Part shown: one piece after another, positions 10,162-19,407 of the stretch | How positions within the stretch are numbered: the stretch's first letter is position 1 | How the letters are laid out: each line of letters starts with the position of its first letter | Source: Gibbsiella quercinecans | Lineage (GTDB): Bacteria > Pseudomonadota > Gammaproteobacteria > Enterobacterales > Enterobacteriaceae | DNA length: 64,000 bases | Direction: 5' to 3' | NCBI RefSeq assembly: GCF_002291425.1 | Contig: NZ_CP014136.1 | Location: 1 to 64,000, forward strand | The notes under the pieces: model-generated | What the model was told of the DNA's origin: nothing | The model's database searches: none | The model's input: the letters and a program-made list of their open reading frames with translations, nothing else | Position numbers and translations under genes: made by a program

Positions 10162-11505
10162 TTAAAAATTAGACTTCACCGATGCGCCACGGCCGATGCC
10201 GTAATAGGTAAAGCCACGGCTTTCCAGGCGCTCTGGATCATAAAGGTTACGGCCGTCGAAGATTACCGGGTTTTTCAAGGCGCTCTTAATCACATCAAAA
10301 TCTGGCGCACGGAAGCTTTGCCATTCAGTGCAGATCACCAAGGCATCGGCACCATGCAGCGCGGCCTCTTTCGTGCCCATTAGTTTCAGATCGTCACGGT
10401 TGCCATAGATGCGTTGCGCTTCGTTCATCGCTTCTGGATCGTAAGCCTGTACTTTGGCGCCGGCAGCCCACAGCGTTTCAACCAGCACGCGGCTGGAAGC
10501 TTCACGCATATCGTCGGTGTTCGGTTTGAAGGCCAGCCCCCACAGGGCGAAGGTTTTGCCGTTTAGATCTTCACCAAAGTAATGTTTGATGAACTGGCTC
10601 AGCTTGTATTTTTGCTGATAGTTAACCTGTTCCACCGCCTGCAGCAGCTTAGGCTGGTAGCCAATGGCTTCAGAGGTGCGGATCAGCGCCTGCACGTCTT
10701 TCGGGAAGCATGAACCACCGTAGCCACAGCCGGGGTAAATGAAGTGATAACCGATACGGGAGTCAGAACCGATGCCCTGGCGCACTTTTTCGATGTCCGC
10801 ACCCAGCATTTCCGCCAGGTTCGAGATTTCGTTCATAAAGCTGATTTTGGTCGCCAGCATGCAGTTGGCGGCATATTTGGTCAGCTCCGCGCTGCGGATA
10901 TCCATCAGGATCATGCGATCGTGGTTGCGGTTGAACGGTTCGTACAGTTCACGGATGGGTTCAATCACATCTTTGTTGTCGGTACCGATAACGATGCGCT
11001 CTGGGCGCATGCAGTCGGCCACCGCGGCGCCTTCTTTCAGGAATTCCGGGTTAGAAACCACGTCAAACGACAGATCGCTGCCGCGTTTTTTCAGCGCTTC
11101 AGCCATCACCTGGCGAACTTTATCCGCAGTCCCTACCGGCACGGTGGATTTATCGATAACCACTTTGTGATCGTTCATGTTTTCTGCGATGGTGCGCGCA
11201 ACGGCAGTAACGTACTTCAGATCGGCAGAGCCGTCTTCATCAGGCGGCGTACCCACGGCGATGAACTGAATAACGCCATGTTCCACGCCAGCTTTGGCAT
11301 CGGTGGTGAAATGCAGGCGACCAGCTTCGTAGTTCTGTTGCACCAGCGGCGTCAAACCGGGTTCATAAATCGGGATATTCCCCTTTTTCAGGTTCTCGAC
11401 TTTCTTTTCGTCAACGTCAATACACATGACATCGTGGCCCACTTCAGCCAACACCGCCGCCTGTACCAGACCGACATAGCCAATACCAAAAACTGTTACT
11501 TTCAT
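10162..11505 (-). CDS. ugd: UDP-glucose 6-dehydrogenase
   Basis: Oxidises UDP-glucose to UDP-glucuronate with two NAD. UDP-glucuronate feeds capsule, lipid A aminoarabinose and, here, the adjacent epimerase. The 447-residue protein belongs to the longer class of these enzymes (E. coli Ugd has 388). Visible are the Rossmann motif [30 protein letters not shown], the catalytic cysteine in [10 protein letters not shown], and the C-terminal UDP-binding domain starting near [19 protein letters not shown] ribosome site AGGA precedes the ATG. It sits between galU and the epimerase in one direction with short gaps, so the three steps from glucose-1-phosphate to UDP-galacturonate are contiguous. Confidence 0.95.
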   Translation of the reverse strand: MKVTVFGIGYVGLVQAAVLAEVGHDVMCIDVDEKKVENLKKGNIPIYEPGLTPLVQQNYEAGRLHFTTDAKAGVEHGVIQFIAVGTPPDEDGSADLKYVTAVARTIAENMNDHKVVIDKSTVPVGTADKVRQVMAEALKKRGSDLSFDVVSNPEFLKEGAAVADCMRPERIVIGTDNKDVIEPIRELYEPFNRNHDRMILMDIRSAELTKYAANCMLATKISFMNEISNLAEMLGADIEKVRQGIGSDSRIGYHFIYPGCGYGGSCFPKDVQALIRTSEAIGYQPKLLQAVEQVNYQQKYKLSQFIKHYFGEDLNGKTFALWGLAFKPNTDDMREASSRVLVETLWAAGAKVQAYDPEAMNEAQRIYGNRDDLKLMGTKEAALHGADALVICTEWQSFRAPDFDVIKSALKNPVIFDGRNLYDPERLESRGFTYYGIGRGASVKSNF

Positions 11506-11547
11506 TGGAAAATCCTAGTTTTTAAAATTAAAGACAAAGGTTAAAAG

Positions 11548-12465
11548 TTACTTCTTACCGGCTGGCATAACCTGCTGCAGCCAGTGAGAAAAATCAGTGC
11601 CAAGCGTGGCATGACGCATGCCGTATTCCACAAACGCCTTCATATACCCCAGTTTGTTACCGCAATCATGGCTGACGCCCTTCAAGTGATAGGCTTCCAC
11701 CGGTTCTTGCTCCATCAACAGATCGATAGCGTCGGTGAGTTGGATCTCATCGCCGGCGCCCGGTGGTGTTTTGGCCAGCAGCGGCCAAATATCCGCAGAC
11801 AACACATAACGACCAACAATGGCCAGATTGGAGGGGGCTTCATTCGGAGAGGGTTTTTCCACCACGCTCACCATGGGCGCGCTTTCGCCCGGTTTAAGTT
11901 GGTGGCCTTTGCAGTCGGCAATACCATAGCTGCCGACGCTTTCGTGCGGCACCGGCTCAACCATAATCTGGCTAACGCCGGTTTGCTCGAAACGCTGTAG
12001 CATCTCGTGCAAGTTGTCTTTTTTCAGGTTAGCGCTGTATTCATCCAGAATGACATCCGGCAACACTACCGCTACCGGCTCATCGCCAACCAGCGGGTGG
12101 GCACATAGAATGGCATGCCCCAGCCCCTTGGCAACGCCCTGGCGTACCTGCATAACCGTGACGCCTTTCGGGCAGATTGATTGGACTTCATCCAGCAACT
12201 GGCGCTTAACGCGCTTTTCCAGCATGGCTTCCAGCTCAAAGCTGGTATCAAAATGGTTTTCGATTGAATTCTTGGAGGAGTGCGTAACCAGGACGATTTC
12301 GTTGATGCCGGCGGCGATGCATTCGCTAACGACATATTGGATCAGGGGCTTATCAACCAGCGGCAGCATCTCTTTGGGGATAGCTTTGGTAGCCGGTAAC
12401 ATGCGCGTTCCCAATCCAGCAACCGGGATCACTGCTTTTCTGACTTTACGGTTTAAAGCAGACAT
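11548..12465 (-). CDS. galU: UTP-glucose-1-phosphate uridylyltransferase
   Basis: Makes UDP-glucose from UTP and glucose-1-phosphate in the cytoplasm, the precursor for cell-surface sugars, trehalose and galactose use. The 305-residue protein begins [19 protein letters not shown] with the nucleotidyltransferase signature [24 protein letters not shown], and contains VVLPDVILD and [20 protein letters not shown] precedes the ATG. It is the first gene of galU-ugd-epimerase; the upstream 184 bases separate it from rssB, as in E. coli. Confidence 0.97.
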   Translation of the reverse strand: MSALNRKVRKAVIPVAGLGTRMLPATKAIPKEMLPLVDKPLIQYVVSECIAAGINEIVLVTHSSKNSIENHFDTSFELEAMLEKRVKRQLLDEVQSICPKGVTVMQVRQGVAKGLGHAILCAHPLVGDEPVAVVLPDVILDEYSANLKKDNLHEMLQRFEQTGVSQIMVEPVPHESVGSYGIADCKGHQLKPGESAPMVSVVEKPSPNEAPSNLAIVGRYVLSADIWPLLAKTPPGAGDEIQLTDAIDLLMEQEPVEAYHLKGVSHDCGNKLGYMKAFVEYGMRHATLGTDFSHWLQQVMPAGKK

Positions 12466-12649
12466 TATTTCCTCTCTTGATTCTGGCTCAGATTATGAGC
12501 TTTATCTGCCATACAAAAACTCTCGGAGTATACCAGTTTATGCCTGCTGCGTATTAACCTGAGAGTAAATAGGAAGAAATTAGGACAATTACCCAGCGCG
12601 GGGAGCATAATCTTAAATAAAATGAGATGCGTCTGACTACTGGTATTTT

Positions 12650-13663
12650 TTATTCATCGCTCAACATCAGGCTCAAGCGGCCGCCGGCGCCCCATACCTG
12701 GCACTGCCAGGCATCGCAGCGGTGGCTGATTTGGTTCATGTAAGTGGCCCCCAGCATACCCAGCGGCACCCCATTGCTAAGCTGGATTTGATTATTCCCG
12801 GTATTTAGATTGGCATGCAAACCCGCAGAAACCAGCAGCAGATTTTTATATTCGGTGTGATAGTAGCCAACCAACAATGGGAATTGTCCGGCCAATTTAC
12901 CCTGCCGCAATAATTGATTAACTTGCTTTAGCAAAGTTGACATCTGCGGCAAACGATGTTGTTGGTTTGCCAAATGGTCCTGTAACAACCCATTAAATAA
13001 TGCGCGCAATAATAAAGCGGCCAATACGCCATTATCGCCAGCCCGGGTAACGTCCAGGCAGTAGAAGGCCAAATCGCAGCCCGACAATGCGGCAATATCC
13101 AGCACCAGGCCGGGATGTTCCGTGGTCGTCAGTTGGCGATAATTGACCCGGCGGTTGGCAATACTCTGCTGGACCGGCGGTTGCAGTTGTTTCAGCAGCC
13201 TTACCGCCTCGTCTGGGTTTTTGCTTAGCGCCTCCCAATCCTGGAACAGATCGATTTCTTCAAGCGCCAACGAGGTAAAAACATTCGGGTACAGACAGGT
13301 GAAGACCGCCTCACGCAGAATATCGAGATTCTTAAGCGGCTTGAGCAACACATCCTGCACGCCCAGGCGCAATACCTTGGCGATATCCGCCATTTTATCC
13401 GTGCCGGAGACGATCAGTACCGGGATCTTCACGCCCGTTAGCCGCAGGTGTTCGACAAACTCGATACCGCCCATTTCCGGCATGGCAAGATCGCACAGTA
13501 TCAGATCGGGCCGGCTTTCTTCCAACAGGCCAAGAGCCTGCAAACCGTTGGTCGCTTCGATGGTATCCGCGCCCAAGGACTGCAGGTAGGCCACCAGCAC
13601 AGAACGAAAAACCCGCTCGTCCTCGACGATCAGAATACGTTTGTGAGTCAGTGGTAATACCAT
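12650..13663 (-). CDS. rssB: Response regulator RssB, adaptor for sigma-S proteolysis
   Basis: RssB binds sigma-S and hands it to ClpXP, keeping RpoS low in growing cells. The 337-residue protein has a receiver domain (about 1-130) with the acidic pocket LIVEDE, the phosphoacceptor D58 in LILCDLAMPEMGG, and K at LLKPLKNLD. The C-terminal half is a PP2C-like pseudophosphatase domain, highly conserved around PGLVLDIAALSGCDLAFYCLDVTRAGDNGVLAALLLRAL. Length equals E. coli RssB. The gene follows rssA in the same direction with a gap of about 105 bases, the usual rssAB arrangement. Confidence 0.96.
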   Translation of the reverse strand: MVLPLTHKRILIVEDERVFRSVLVAYLQSLGADTIEATNGLQALGLLEESRPDLILCDLAMPEMGGIEFVEHLRLTGVKIPVLIVSGTDKMADIAKVLRLGVQDVLLKPLKNLDILREAVFTCLYPNVFTSLALEEIDLFQDWEALSKNPDEAVRLLKQLQPPVQQSIANRRVNYRQLTTTEHPGLVLDIAALSGCDLAFYCLDVTRAGDNGVLAALLLRALFNGLLQDHLANQQHRLPQMSTLLKQVNQLLRQGKLAGQFPLLVGYYHTEYKNLLLVSAGLHANLNTGNNQIQLSNGVPLGMLGATYMNQISHRCDAWQCQVWGAGGRLSLMLSDE

Positions 13664-13768
13664 CGGTTGAGCCCCTTGCCTATTTCCTTAGGTAATAGTG
13701 GCCCAAAATGGTCACTTGTGCTTGTCTGATATCAAACTGTCCATTGAGTTCCATCGCTGAACCGAGGT

Positions 13769-14683
13769 TTACTTGTTCTTAACTAAAGGCAATAGCATAT
13801 CAATTTGTTTTTCGACCGCCAGTTCCCCGGCGGCGATCGCTTCATTGGCGCGGTGAAAGTCCAACGTTGATATCTGCGGACAATAGGGTTGGATCAGTAC
13901 ATCTGGCGGATCCCCGGCCATGCGCGCCCGCTTGATGCGGTTTTCCAGCACTTGAATCGAGGTGCTCATAATCTCCATTGCCGTGGGGGTGACTGAAGGT
14001 TTTTTCAGCACTACCTTGCCGATGCGCGCCCGTAAACGGCTCCGCCAATTGCGCTTTGCCCCATCGTCAACCATGCTGCCGATGTCCTCGCTTTCGCTGC
14101 GCATGGAAAAAAGATCTTGCTGCATCAGGTGTGCGTCGTGTTGCAGATCAACCGCGATGACGACATCGGCCCCTAGCGCGCGGGTTAAGGATATTGGCAC
14201 CGGGTTAACCACTGCGCCATCAACCAGCCAGTAACCATTGAACCACACCGGTGCCAACAGGCCGGGTATGCTGCAGGAGGCGCGCACCGCCTGGTTCAGA
14301 TCGCCTTCAGTCAGCCACAGCTCACGCCCGGTGCTCAGGTTGGTCGCTACGGCGGCAAATTTTCGCGAACACTGCGCAATGTCATCCACCTGCAGCAATT
14401 GGGCAACCGCATTGAATACCCGCTCGCCGCGCAGCAAACCGCCGCGTTGCCAGGACAAATCCATCAGGCGGATCACATCCCAATAGCTAAACGAACGCAC
14501 CCAGCTTTCCACCGCTGGCAGGCGGTGGCAGGCATAGGCCGCGCCCACCAGCGCGCCCATCGAACAGCCGGCGACGATATCGGCCTCTATCCCCAGTTTC
14601 TTTAACGCATTGATCACGCCGATATGCGCCCAGCCCTTTGCTGCACCGGAACCCAATGCCAGACCAATTTTAATCTGCCGCAT
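13769..14683 (-). CDS. rssA: Patatin-like phospholipase-family protein RssA
   Basis: A 304-residue cytoplasmic patatin-fold protein. Motifs are the oxyanion loop GSGAAKGWAH (11-20), the nucleophile elbow GCSMG (39-43, serine 41) and the catalytic aspartate in WLVDGAVVNP. It has no demonstrated physiological substrate, but it is cotranscribed with rssB in relatives. The frame is open 86 codons further upstream over ychJ sequence; the conserved family start MRQIKIGLALGSGAA at 14683 is chosen. It is divergent from ychJ. Confidence 0.93.
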   Translation of the reverse strand: MRQIKIGLALGSGAAKGWAHIGVINALKKLGIEADIVAGCSMGALVGAAYACHRLPAVESWVRSFSYWDVIRLMDLSWQRGGLLRGERVFNAVAQLLQVDDIAQCSRKFAAVATNLSTGRELWLTEGDLNQAVRASCSIPGLLAPVWFNGYWLVDGAVVNPVPISLTRALGADVVIAVDLQHDAHLMQQDLFSMRSESEDIGSMVDDGAKRNWRSRLRARIGKVVLKKPSVTPTAMEIMSTSIQVLENRIKRARMAGDPPDVLIQPYCPQISTLDFHRANEAIAAGELAVEKQIDMLLPLVKNK

Positions 14684-14855
14684 AACCCTGCCTTTTCCGC
14701 CAAATTTTCGGCTGTGCCCGGCAATAGGCCGTGGTGGTGCCGTTACGCCCACCGCCCCTTGCCACAATTGAATCGTTATAGGGTAACATATACGATAAAT
14801 TCCCCTTAATGACAGCCATGGCCGGGAATACCGGCCTGCACACACAGGAGTTATT

Positions 14856-15320
14856 TTGTCTGAATTGTGCCCCTGCGGCAGCGGACTGGAGTATAGCGCA
14901 TGCTGCGCGCCCTTTATCAACGGCACACAGCATGCTCCCACCCCTGGCCATCTGATGCGTTCGCGCTATAGCGCCTATGTTAAGCACCACGCCGACTATC
15001 TGATTGCCACCTGGCACCCGGATTGTCATGCACAACAGTGGCTTGATACCATTCGCACTGGCTTTGAAGATACCAAATGGCTTGGCCTGACGATTATCAG
15101 TGAGGAGGCGGGGAGTCACCCGCAAGAGGGGTTTGTTGAATTTATCGCTCGCTTTGTCGATCTTGGCAGCGGGGAAACACAGGCCATTCATGAACGCTCG
15201 CGCTTCCTTCGCCTTGACCAACGCTGGTACTATATCGCCGGCACCAAGCCACGGCCTGGCAGAAACGCAGTTTGCCCTTGCGGTTCTGGCAAAAAATACA
15301 AGAAGTGTTGCGGGCGCTAG
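14856..15320 (+). CDS. ychJ: YchJ, SEC-C/UPF0225 zinc-binding protein
   Basis: A small cytoplasmic protein of 154 residues with a SEC-C zinc motif at each end: CPCGSG at residues 5-10 and CPCGSGKKYKKCCG at the C-terminus. The middle part is the conserved YchJ domain (LMRSRYSAYVKHHADYLIATWHP). The start codon is TTG, with ACAGGAG upstream; no better start exists because the N-terminal CPCGSG begins only five codons in. Function is unknown. The position between rssA and purU is as in E. coli. Confidence 0.93.
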   Translation: MSELCPCGSGLEYSACCAPFINGTQHAPTPGHLMRSRYSAYVKHHADYLIATWHPDCHAQQWLDTIRTGFEDTKWLGLTIISEEAGSHPQEGFVEFIARFVDLGSGETQAIHERSRFLRLDQRWYYIAGTKPRPGRNAVCPCGSGKKYKKCCGR

Positions 15321-15390
15321 CCGCCTGCTACCCGTGTAAAAACATCACCTGCTGCGCAGGTATTGAGTCACAGACAGGATTTTCGTTCCT

Positions 15391-16239
15391 ATGCCACACC
15401 AAAACGTACAAAGAAAAATATTACGCACCATCTGCCCAGACGCCAAAGGGCTGATCGCCAAAATCACCAACATCTGTTTCCAGCACCAGCTCAATATCGT
15501 GCAGAACAATGAGTTTGTCGATCATCGCACCGGCCGCTTCTTTATGCGTACCGAACTTGAAGGCGTATTCAACGACGCCCAATTGCTGGCCGATCTGGAT
15601 GAGGCACTGCCATCTGGCTCCGTACGCGAGCTGCAAAGCGCCGGCCGCCGCCGTATCGTCGTCCTGGTCACCAAAGAGGCGCACTGCCTGGGCGATCTGT
15701 TGATGAAAAGCGCCTACGGCGGCCTGGATGTGGAGATTGCCGCAGTCATCGGCAACCACGACACGCTGCAAACATTGGTCGAGCGCTTCGATATTCCTTT
15801 CCATCTGGTGAGCCACGAAGGCTTGACACGCGAACAGCACGATCAGCAGATGATCGCCCAGATCGACCAATACCAGCCGGATTACGTGGTGCTGGCAAAA
15901 TACATGCGCGTGCTCACCCCGGCCTTTGTTCAGCACTACCCGAACCAGGTGATCAATATCCACCATTCGTTCCTGCCGGCTTTCATCGGCGCGCGCCCTT
16001 ATCATCAGGCCTATGAACGCGGCGTTAAGATCATCGGCGCCACCGCGCACTATGTGAATGACAGTCTGGATGAAGGCCCTATTATCATGCAGGACGTCAT
16101 CAACGTTGATCACACGTTCTCCGCGGACGATATGATGCGCGCCGGGCGCGATGTGGAAAAAAATGTCCTGAGCCGGGCATTGGATAAAGTGTTGGCACAG
16201 CGGATATTTGTCTACGGCAACCGCACGGTAATTTTGTAA
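15391..16239 (+). CDS. purU: Formyltetrahydrofolate deformylase PurU
   Basis: Hydrolyses 10-formyl-tetrahydrofolate to formate and tetrahydrofolate, supplying formate for PurT and balancing one-carbon pools. The 282-residue protein has an N-terminal ACT domain (RTICPDAKGLIAKITNICF) and a C-terminal formyltransferase-like domain with the catalytic NIHHSFLPAFIG and the aspartate in YVNDSLDEGPII. It closely matches E. coli PurU (280 residues). It lies just upstream of the tRNA-Tyr operon, as in E. coli. E. coli PurU is activated by methionine and inhibited by glycine. Confidence 0.97.
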   Translation: MPHQNVQRKILRTICPDAKGLIAKITNICFQHQLNIVQNNEFVDHRTGRFFMRTELEGVFNDAQLLADLDEALPSGSVRELQSAGRRRIVVLVTKEAHCLGDLLMKSAYGGLDVEIAAVIGNHDTLQTLVERFDIPFHLVSHEGLTREQHDQQMIAQIDQYQPDYVVLAKYMRVLTPAFVQHYPNQVINIHHSFLPAFIGARPYHQAYERGVKIIGATAHYVNDSLDEGPIIMQDVINVDHTFSADDMMRAGRDVEKNVLSRALDKVLAQRIFVYGNRTVIL

Positions 16240-16326
16240 TTGCCTAACACGGCGGTGCCTTTCGTTCACGGAAGCACCGCTAAGAATAAAAAAACGGCAA
16301 ACAATTCATTTTCTGCATTTCAAGGC

Positions 16327-16363
16327 TTTACACTCGCGTTTCATTTGATATGATGCGCCCCGC
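16327..16363 (+). promoter_or_regulatory. Stringently controlled promoter of the tRNA-Tyr operon
   Basis: A -35 TTTACA (16327-16332), a 16-base spacer, and a -10 TATGAT (16349-16354) are followed by the G+C-rich discriminator GCGCCCCGC. This closely resembles the E. coli tyrT promoter, a standard example of ppGpp control. Confidence 0.85.
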
Positions 16364-16447
16364 TTTCCGAGATAGCGGCAACGCATCACAGAGAGCAGGA
16401 AGCCGGTCAGCTTCCTGGAAGTAAAATTCGTTAACCACGAATTTCGT

Positions 16448-16532
<85 letters not shown>

Positions 16533-16699
16533 CTCTCAACGTTAGCAATAACGTAACAGCAAAGCTGGTTGCAACATGTTCAGCTTTGGGGAAGGTGAGA
16601 ACCTTCGACAAGGTTCGAGTCGAGCAGCACGAGACAACGTGCGCAGCACGGCCCGAAGGGTGAGGCGCGAAGCGACGAATAATCCTTCCCCCGCCACCA
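16533..16699 (+). repeat. tRNA-Tyr-associated 167-bp repeat, unit 1 (rttR-like)
   Basis: This 167-base unit follows the first tRNA-Tyr and ends with a copy of the tRNA 3' end (AATCCTTCCCCCGCCACCA). It contains GGGGAAGGTGAGAACC and ACGTGCGCAGCACGG, both shared with units 2 and 3. It corresponds to the tyrT 178-bp repeats of E. coli, from which the RttR (rtT) RNA is released. This copy is the most diverged of the three in its first 30 bases. Confidence 0.85.
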
Positions 16700-16790
16700 C
16701 TCTCCTTCTTCATGAAGGAAGATAACTGCGCACTACCGTATTTGCGTCAGCTATGACCAACACTAAAATTTAAAATCATGCATATCCCCT

Positions 16791-16875
<85 letters not shown>

Positions 16876-17042
16876 AATTCAATCCCAGCGATAATACATC
16901 AGCAATGCAGATTGCAGCATCTTCCGCATTGGGGAAGGTGAGAACCTTCGATAAGGTTCGAGTCGAGCAACGCGAGACAACGTGCGCAGCACGGCCCAAA
17001 GGGTGAGGAGCGAAGCGACGAATAATCCTTCCCCCACCACCA
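16876..17042 (+). repeat. tRNA-Tyr-associated 167-bp repeat, unit 2 (rttR-like)
   Basis: Exactly 167 bases from the end of the second tRNA-Tyr, again closing with the tRNA 3' end. It is nearly identical to unit 3 (a few substitutions), and the two are head to tail without a gap. Reading frames on the minus strand through this array are artefacts of tRNA sequence. Confidence 0.88.
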
Positions 17043-17209
17043 AATTCAATCCCAACGATAATACATCAGCAATACAAATTGCAGCATCTTCCGCTTTGGG
17101 GAAGGTGAGAACCTTCGACAAGGTTCGAGTCGAGCAACGCGAGACAACGTGCGCAGCACGGCCCGAAGGGTGAGGAGCGAAGCGACGAATAATCCTTCCC
17201 CCACCACCA
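17043..17209 (+). repeat. tRNA-Tyr-associated 167-bp repeat, unit 3 (rttR-like)
   Basis: The third unit, again 167 bases, ending CCACCACCA. After RNase P cleavage at tRNA-like ends, units like this yield the small RNA RttR in E. coli. The unit is followed by diverged sequence before the next gene. Confidence 0.88.
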
Positions 17210-17388
17210 AATTCAATCCCGACGTTAATATTTCAACAAGCTAGCTCGTGCGCCGCCATTTCCCGAAGCATTCTTGCTCCCCGCATGCATTTTGAAAGCC
17301 ATGCAAAACGGGTATGAAAAGCACTTGAACTGTGCCCCGCAATTCGCTATACCACTGGCTTCTTTACAGCAGTTAAGGGAAACAGTGC

Positions 17389-17961
17389 ATGCGTAATAAT
17401 ATCTGCGTTTTTTGCGGCGCAAGCGAAGGCGTTAACGACGCCTATGCCACTCAGGCTCGGGAACTGGGCCACACGTTGGCAACGCAGGGGCGGCGCCTGA
17501 TTTATGGCGGCGGTAAGAAAGGGTTGATGGGGATCGTCGCGGATGCGGTGCTGGAAGCCGGCGGCGAAGCCATTGGCATTATCCCGGAACGCCTGGTGGA
17601 AGCAGAGACCGCCCACCGCGGCCTGACCAAGCTGGAAGTAGTGCCCGATATGCACACGCGCAAAGCCCGGATGGCCGAACTGGCCGAAGCTTTTATCGCC
17701 CTGCCTGGCGGCATCGGCACGCTGGAAGAGCTGTTCGAGATCTGGACCTGGGGCCAAATTGGCTACCACAGCAAACCCGTTGGTCTGCTGGATGTCCAGG
17801 GGTTCTATCAGCCGCTGAGCACCTTTCTGAAACACGTTGCCGATCAGGGCTTTATGCGCCATGACTATCTGGCTACTCTATCGCTTAGCGACTCGGCGCA
17901 AACCCTGCTGCACCAGTTTGATGACTACCAGCCCAAGAATTACGATCGCTGGGCAAAATAG
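17389..17961 (+). CDS. LOG-family nucleoside monophosphate phosphoribohydrolase (TIGR00730)
   Basis: A 190-residue cytoplasmic protein of the LOG (Lonely guy) family. Members cleave a nucleoside 5'-monophosphate into free base and ribose 5-phosphate; plant and some bacterial forms activate cytokinins. Motifs are CVFCGAS at the N-terminus, YGGGKKGLMG, the conserved M-x-x-RKARM, and the catalytic PGGIGTLEELFE. TAAGGGA precedes the ATG. It is short and not the PpnN type found in E. coli (about 454 residues). The natural substrate is not shown by sequence. Gene position downstream of tRNA-Tyr is not the E. coli arrangement. Confidence 0.9.
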   Translation: MRNNICVFCGASEGVNDAYATQARELGHTLATQGRRLIYGGGKKGLMGIVADAVLEAGGEAIGIIPERLVEAETAHRGLTKLEVVPDMHTRKARMAELAEAFIALPGGIGTLEELFEIWTWGQIGYHSKPVGLLDVQGFYQPLSTFLKHVADQGFMRHDYLATLSLSDSAQTLLHQFDDYQPKNYDRWAK

Positions 17962-18059
17962 CCCGCTATGGCCGGGGTGAAAACCGCCGGCCCTCGTTAC
18001 ATCCCCCCTAAACTCTGCTACTATCCTCCCTACATTTTCTTGCCAAAACGATACCGCTG

Positions 18060-18866
18060 ATGAAATTTGTTTCTTTTAATATCAATGGACTGCGCGCACG
18101 GCCACACCAGTTGGCGGCAATTATCGAACAGCACCAGCCCGACGTGATCGGCCTGCAGGAAACCAAGGTGCATGACGACATGTTCCCGCTGGAAGACGTG
18201 AGCCAGTATGGCTACCACGTGTTCTATCACGGCCAGAAAGGCCATTACGGGGTGGCCTTGCTGACCAAAGCGGAGCCGCTGGCCGTGCGCCGTGGTTTCC
18301 CCACCGATGACGAAGATGCGCAGCGCCGTATCATCATGGCCGATCTGCCCACCCCACAGGGCACGTTGACGGTGATCAACGGCTATTTCCCGCAGGGCGA
18401 AAGCCGCGATCACCCGATCAAGTTCCCGGCCAAAACGCGCTTTTACCAGGACCTGCAGGGTTACCTGGAGCAGCAACTCTCGGCGGAAAACCCGGTGCTG
18501 ATCATGGGGGATATGAATATCAGCCCAACGGACTATGACATTGGTATTGGTGAAGAAAACCGCAAACGCTGGCTGCGCACCGGTAAATGCTCTTTCCTGC
18601 CGGAAGAGCGCGAGTGGATGGCGCGCCTGCTGCAATGGGGCTTGGTTGACACCTACCGCCACGCCAACCCTGAGCGTAACGATCAGTTCTCGTGGTTTGA
18701 TTACCGCTCGAAGGGCTTTGATGATAACCGCGGCCTGCGTATCGATTTGCTGCTGGCCAGCACCCCACTGGCGGCATGCTGCACGGCGACCGGCATCGAT
18801 TATCAGATCCGCAGCATGGAAAAACCTTCCGACCATGCGCCCGTCTGGGCCGAATTCGCGTTGTAA
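18060..18866 (+). CDS. xthA: Exonuclease III
   Basis: The main AP endonuclease and 3'-5' exonuclease of base excision repair, 268 residues, same length as E. coli XthA. Catalytic residues are visible: E34 in [10 protein letters not shown], the [13 protein letters not shown] segment with the catalytic aspartate and asparagine, and the C-terminal [10 protein letters not shown] histidine. The long antisense frame over the same region is a shadow. It is followed by nudG, another damage-related enzyme, 45 bases later. Confidence 0.98.
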   Translation: MKFVSFNINGLRARPHQLAAIIEQHQPDVIGLQETKVHDDMFPLEDVSQYGYHVFYHGQKGHYGVALLTKAEPLAVRRGFPTDDEDAQRRIIMADLPTPQGTLTVINGYFPQGESRDHPIKFPAKTRFYQDLQGYLEQQLSAENPVLIMGDMNISPTDYDIGIGEENRKRWLRTGKCSFLPEEREWMARLLQWGLVDTYRHANPERNDQFSWFDYRSKGFDDNRGLRIDLLLASTPLAACCTATGIDYQIRSMEKPSDHAPVWAEFAL

Positions 18867-18911
18867 CCCCTAAACCCGGCCCAAGGGGCCGGGTTCACTG
18901 CGGCAAACACC

Positions 18912-19307
18912 ATGAAAAATATTGATGTCGTTGCCGGCATTCTTGAGCAGGGCGACACCATTTTACTGGCCCAACGCGCCGGCGATTGCGATCAGGCCGG
19001 GCTATGGGAGTTCCCTGGCGGCAAGGTTGAGCCGGGGGAAACCCAGCCGCAGGCGTTGATGCGCGAACTGTATGAGGAATTGGGCATCACGGCCAGCATT
19101 GGGGGATACGTCGCCAGTAACGCCTGGGCGCAAGCAACGCGGGTTATTCATCTGCATGCCTGGCGGATTGACCAGTTTGAGGGTGAAATCCAGCGCCGTT
19201 GCCATTCAGCGTTTGCCTGGGTTACCCCGGAACAAGCACGTGAATACCCGCTGGCCCCCGCCGACGTGCCGCTGTTAGAAGCCTACATTGCCGCATACAG
19301 GGCTTAA
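18912..19307 (+). CDS. nudG: Nudix CTP pyrophosphohydrolase
   Basis: A 131-residue Nudix hydrolase like E. coli NudG, which hydrolyses CTP, dCTP and oxidised forms such as 5-hydroxy-CTP. The Nudix box is complete: G37-x5-E43-x7-R51-E52-L-x-E55-E56-L-G58-I. The N-terminus KNIDVVAGILEQGDTILLAQR and the tail match NudG rather than MutT. It stands downstream of xthA, and a palindrome lies between it and the converging topB gene. Confidence 0.92.
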   Translation: MKNIDVVAGILEQGDTILLAQRAGDCDQAGLWEFPGGKVEPGETQPQALMRELYEELGITASIGGYVASNAWAQATRVIHLHAWRIDQFEGEIQRRCHSAFAWVTPEQAREYPLAPADVPLLEAYIAAYRA

Positions 19308-19347
19308 CAAAGCTGGAAAACGTGACAATGTCACCACAATAACTGGG

Positions 19348-19371
19348 CAACATGCCCATATGGGCATGTTG
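19348..19371. repeat. 24-bp perfect palindrome between converging nudG and topB
   Basis: The half-site CAACATGCCCAT is followed at once by its exact complement, giving a perfect 24-base palindrome without spacer. It has no T-run on either side, so it is not a standard terminator. It lies 40 bases after nudG and 36 bases after the topB stop. Confidence 0.8.
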
Positions 19372-19407
19372 GTTACCACTCAACTGCGCTGTCACCCACG
19401 TTACGGG

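Noticed and set aside
10744..11544. 266-codon frame opposite ugd
   Set aside because: Antisense to conserved ugd; histidine- and phenylalanine-rich as usual for mirror frames.
15421..16269. 282-codon frame opposite purU
   Set aside because: Shadow of a strongly conserved gene; no ribosome site, composition unlike a protein.
18030..18836. 268-codon frame opposite xthA
   Set aside because: Same length as xthA only by codon mirroring; no family likeness.
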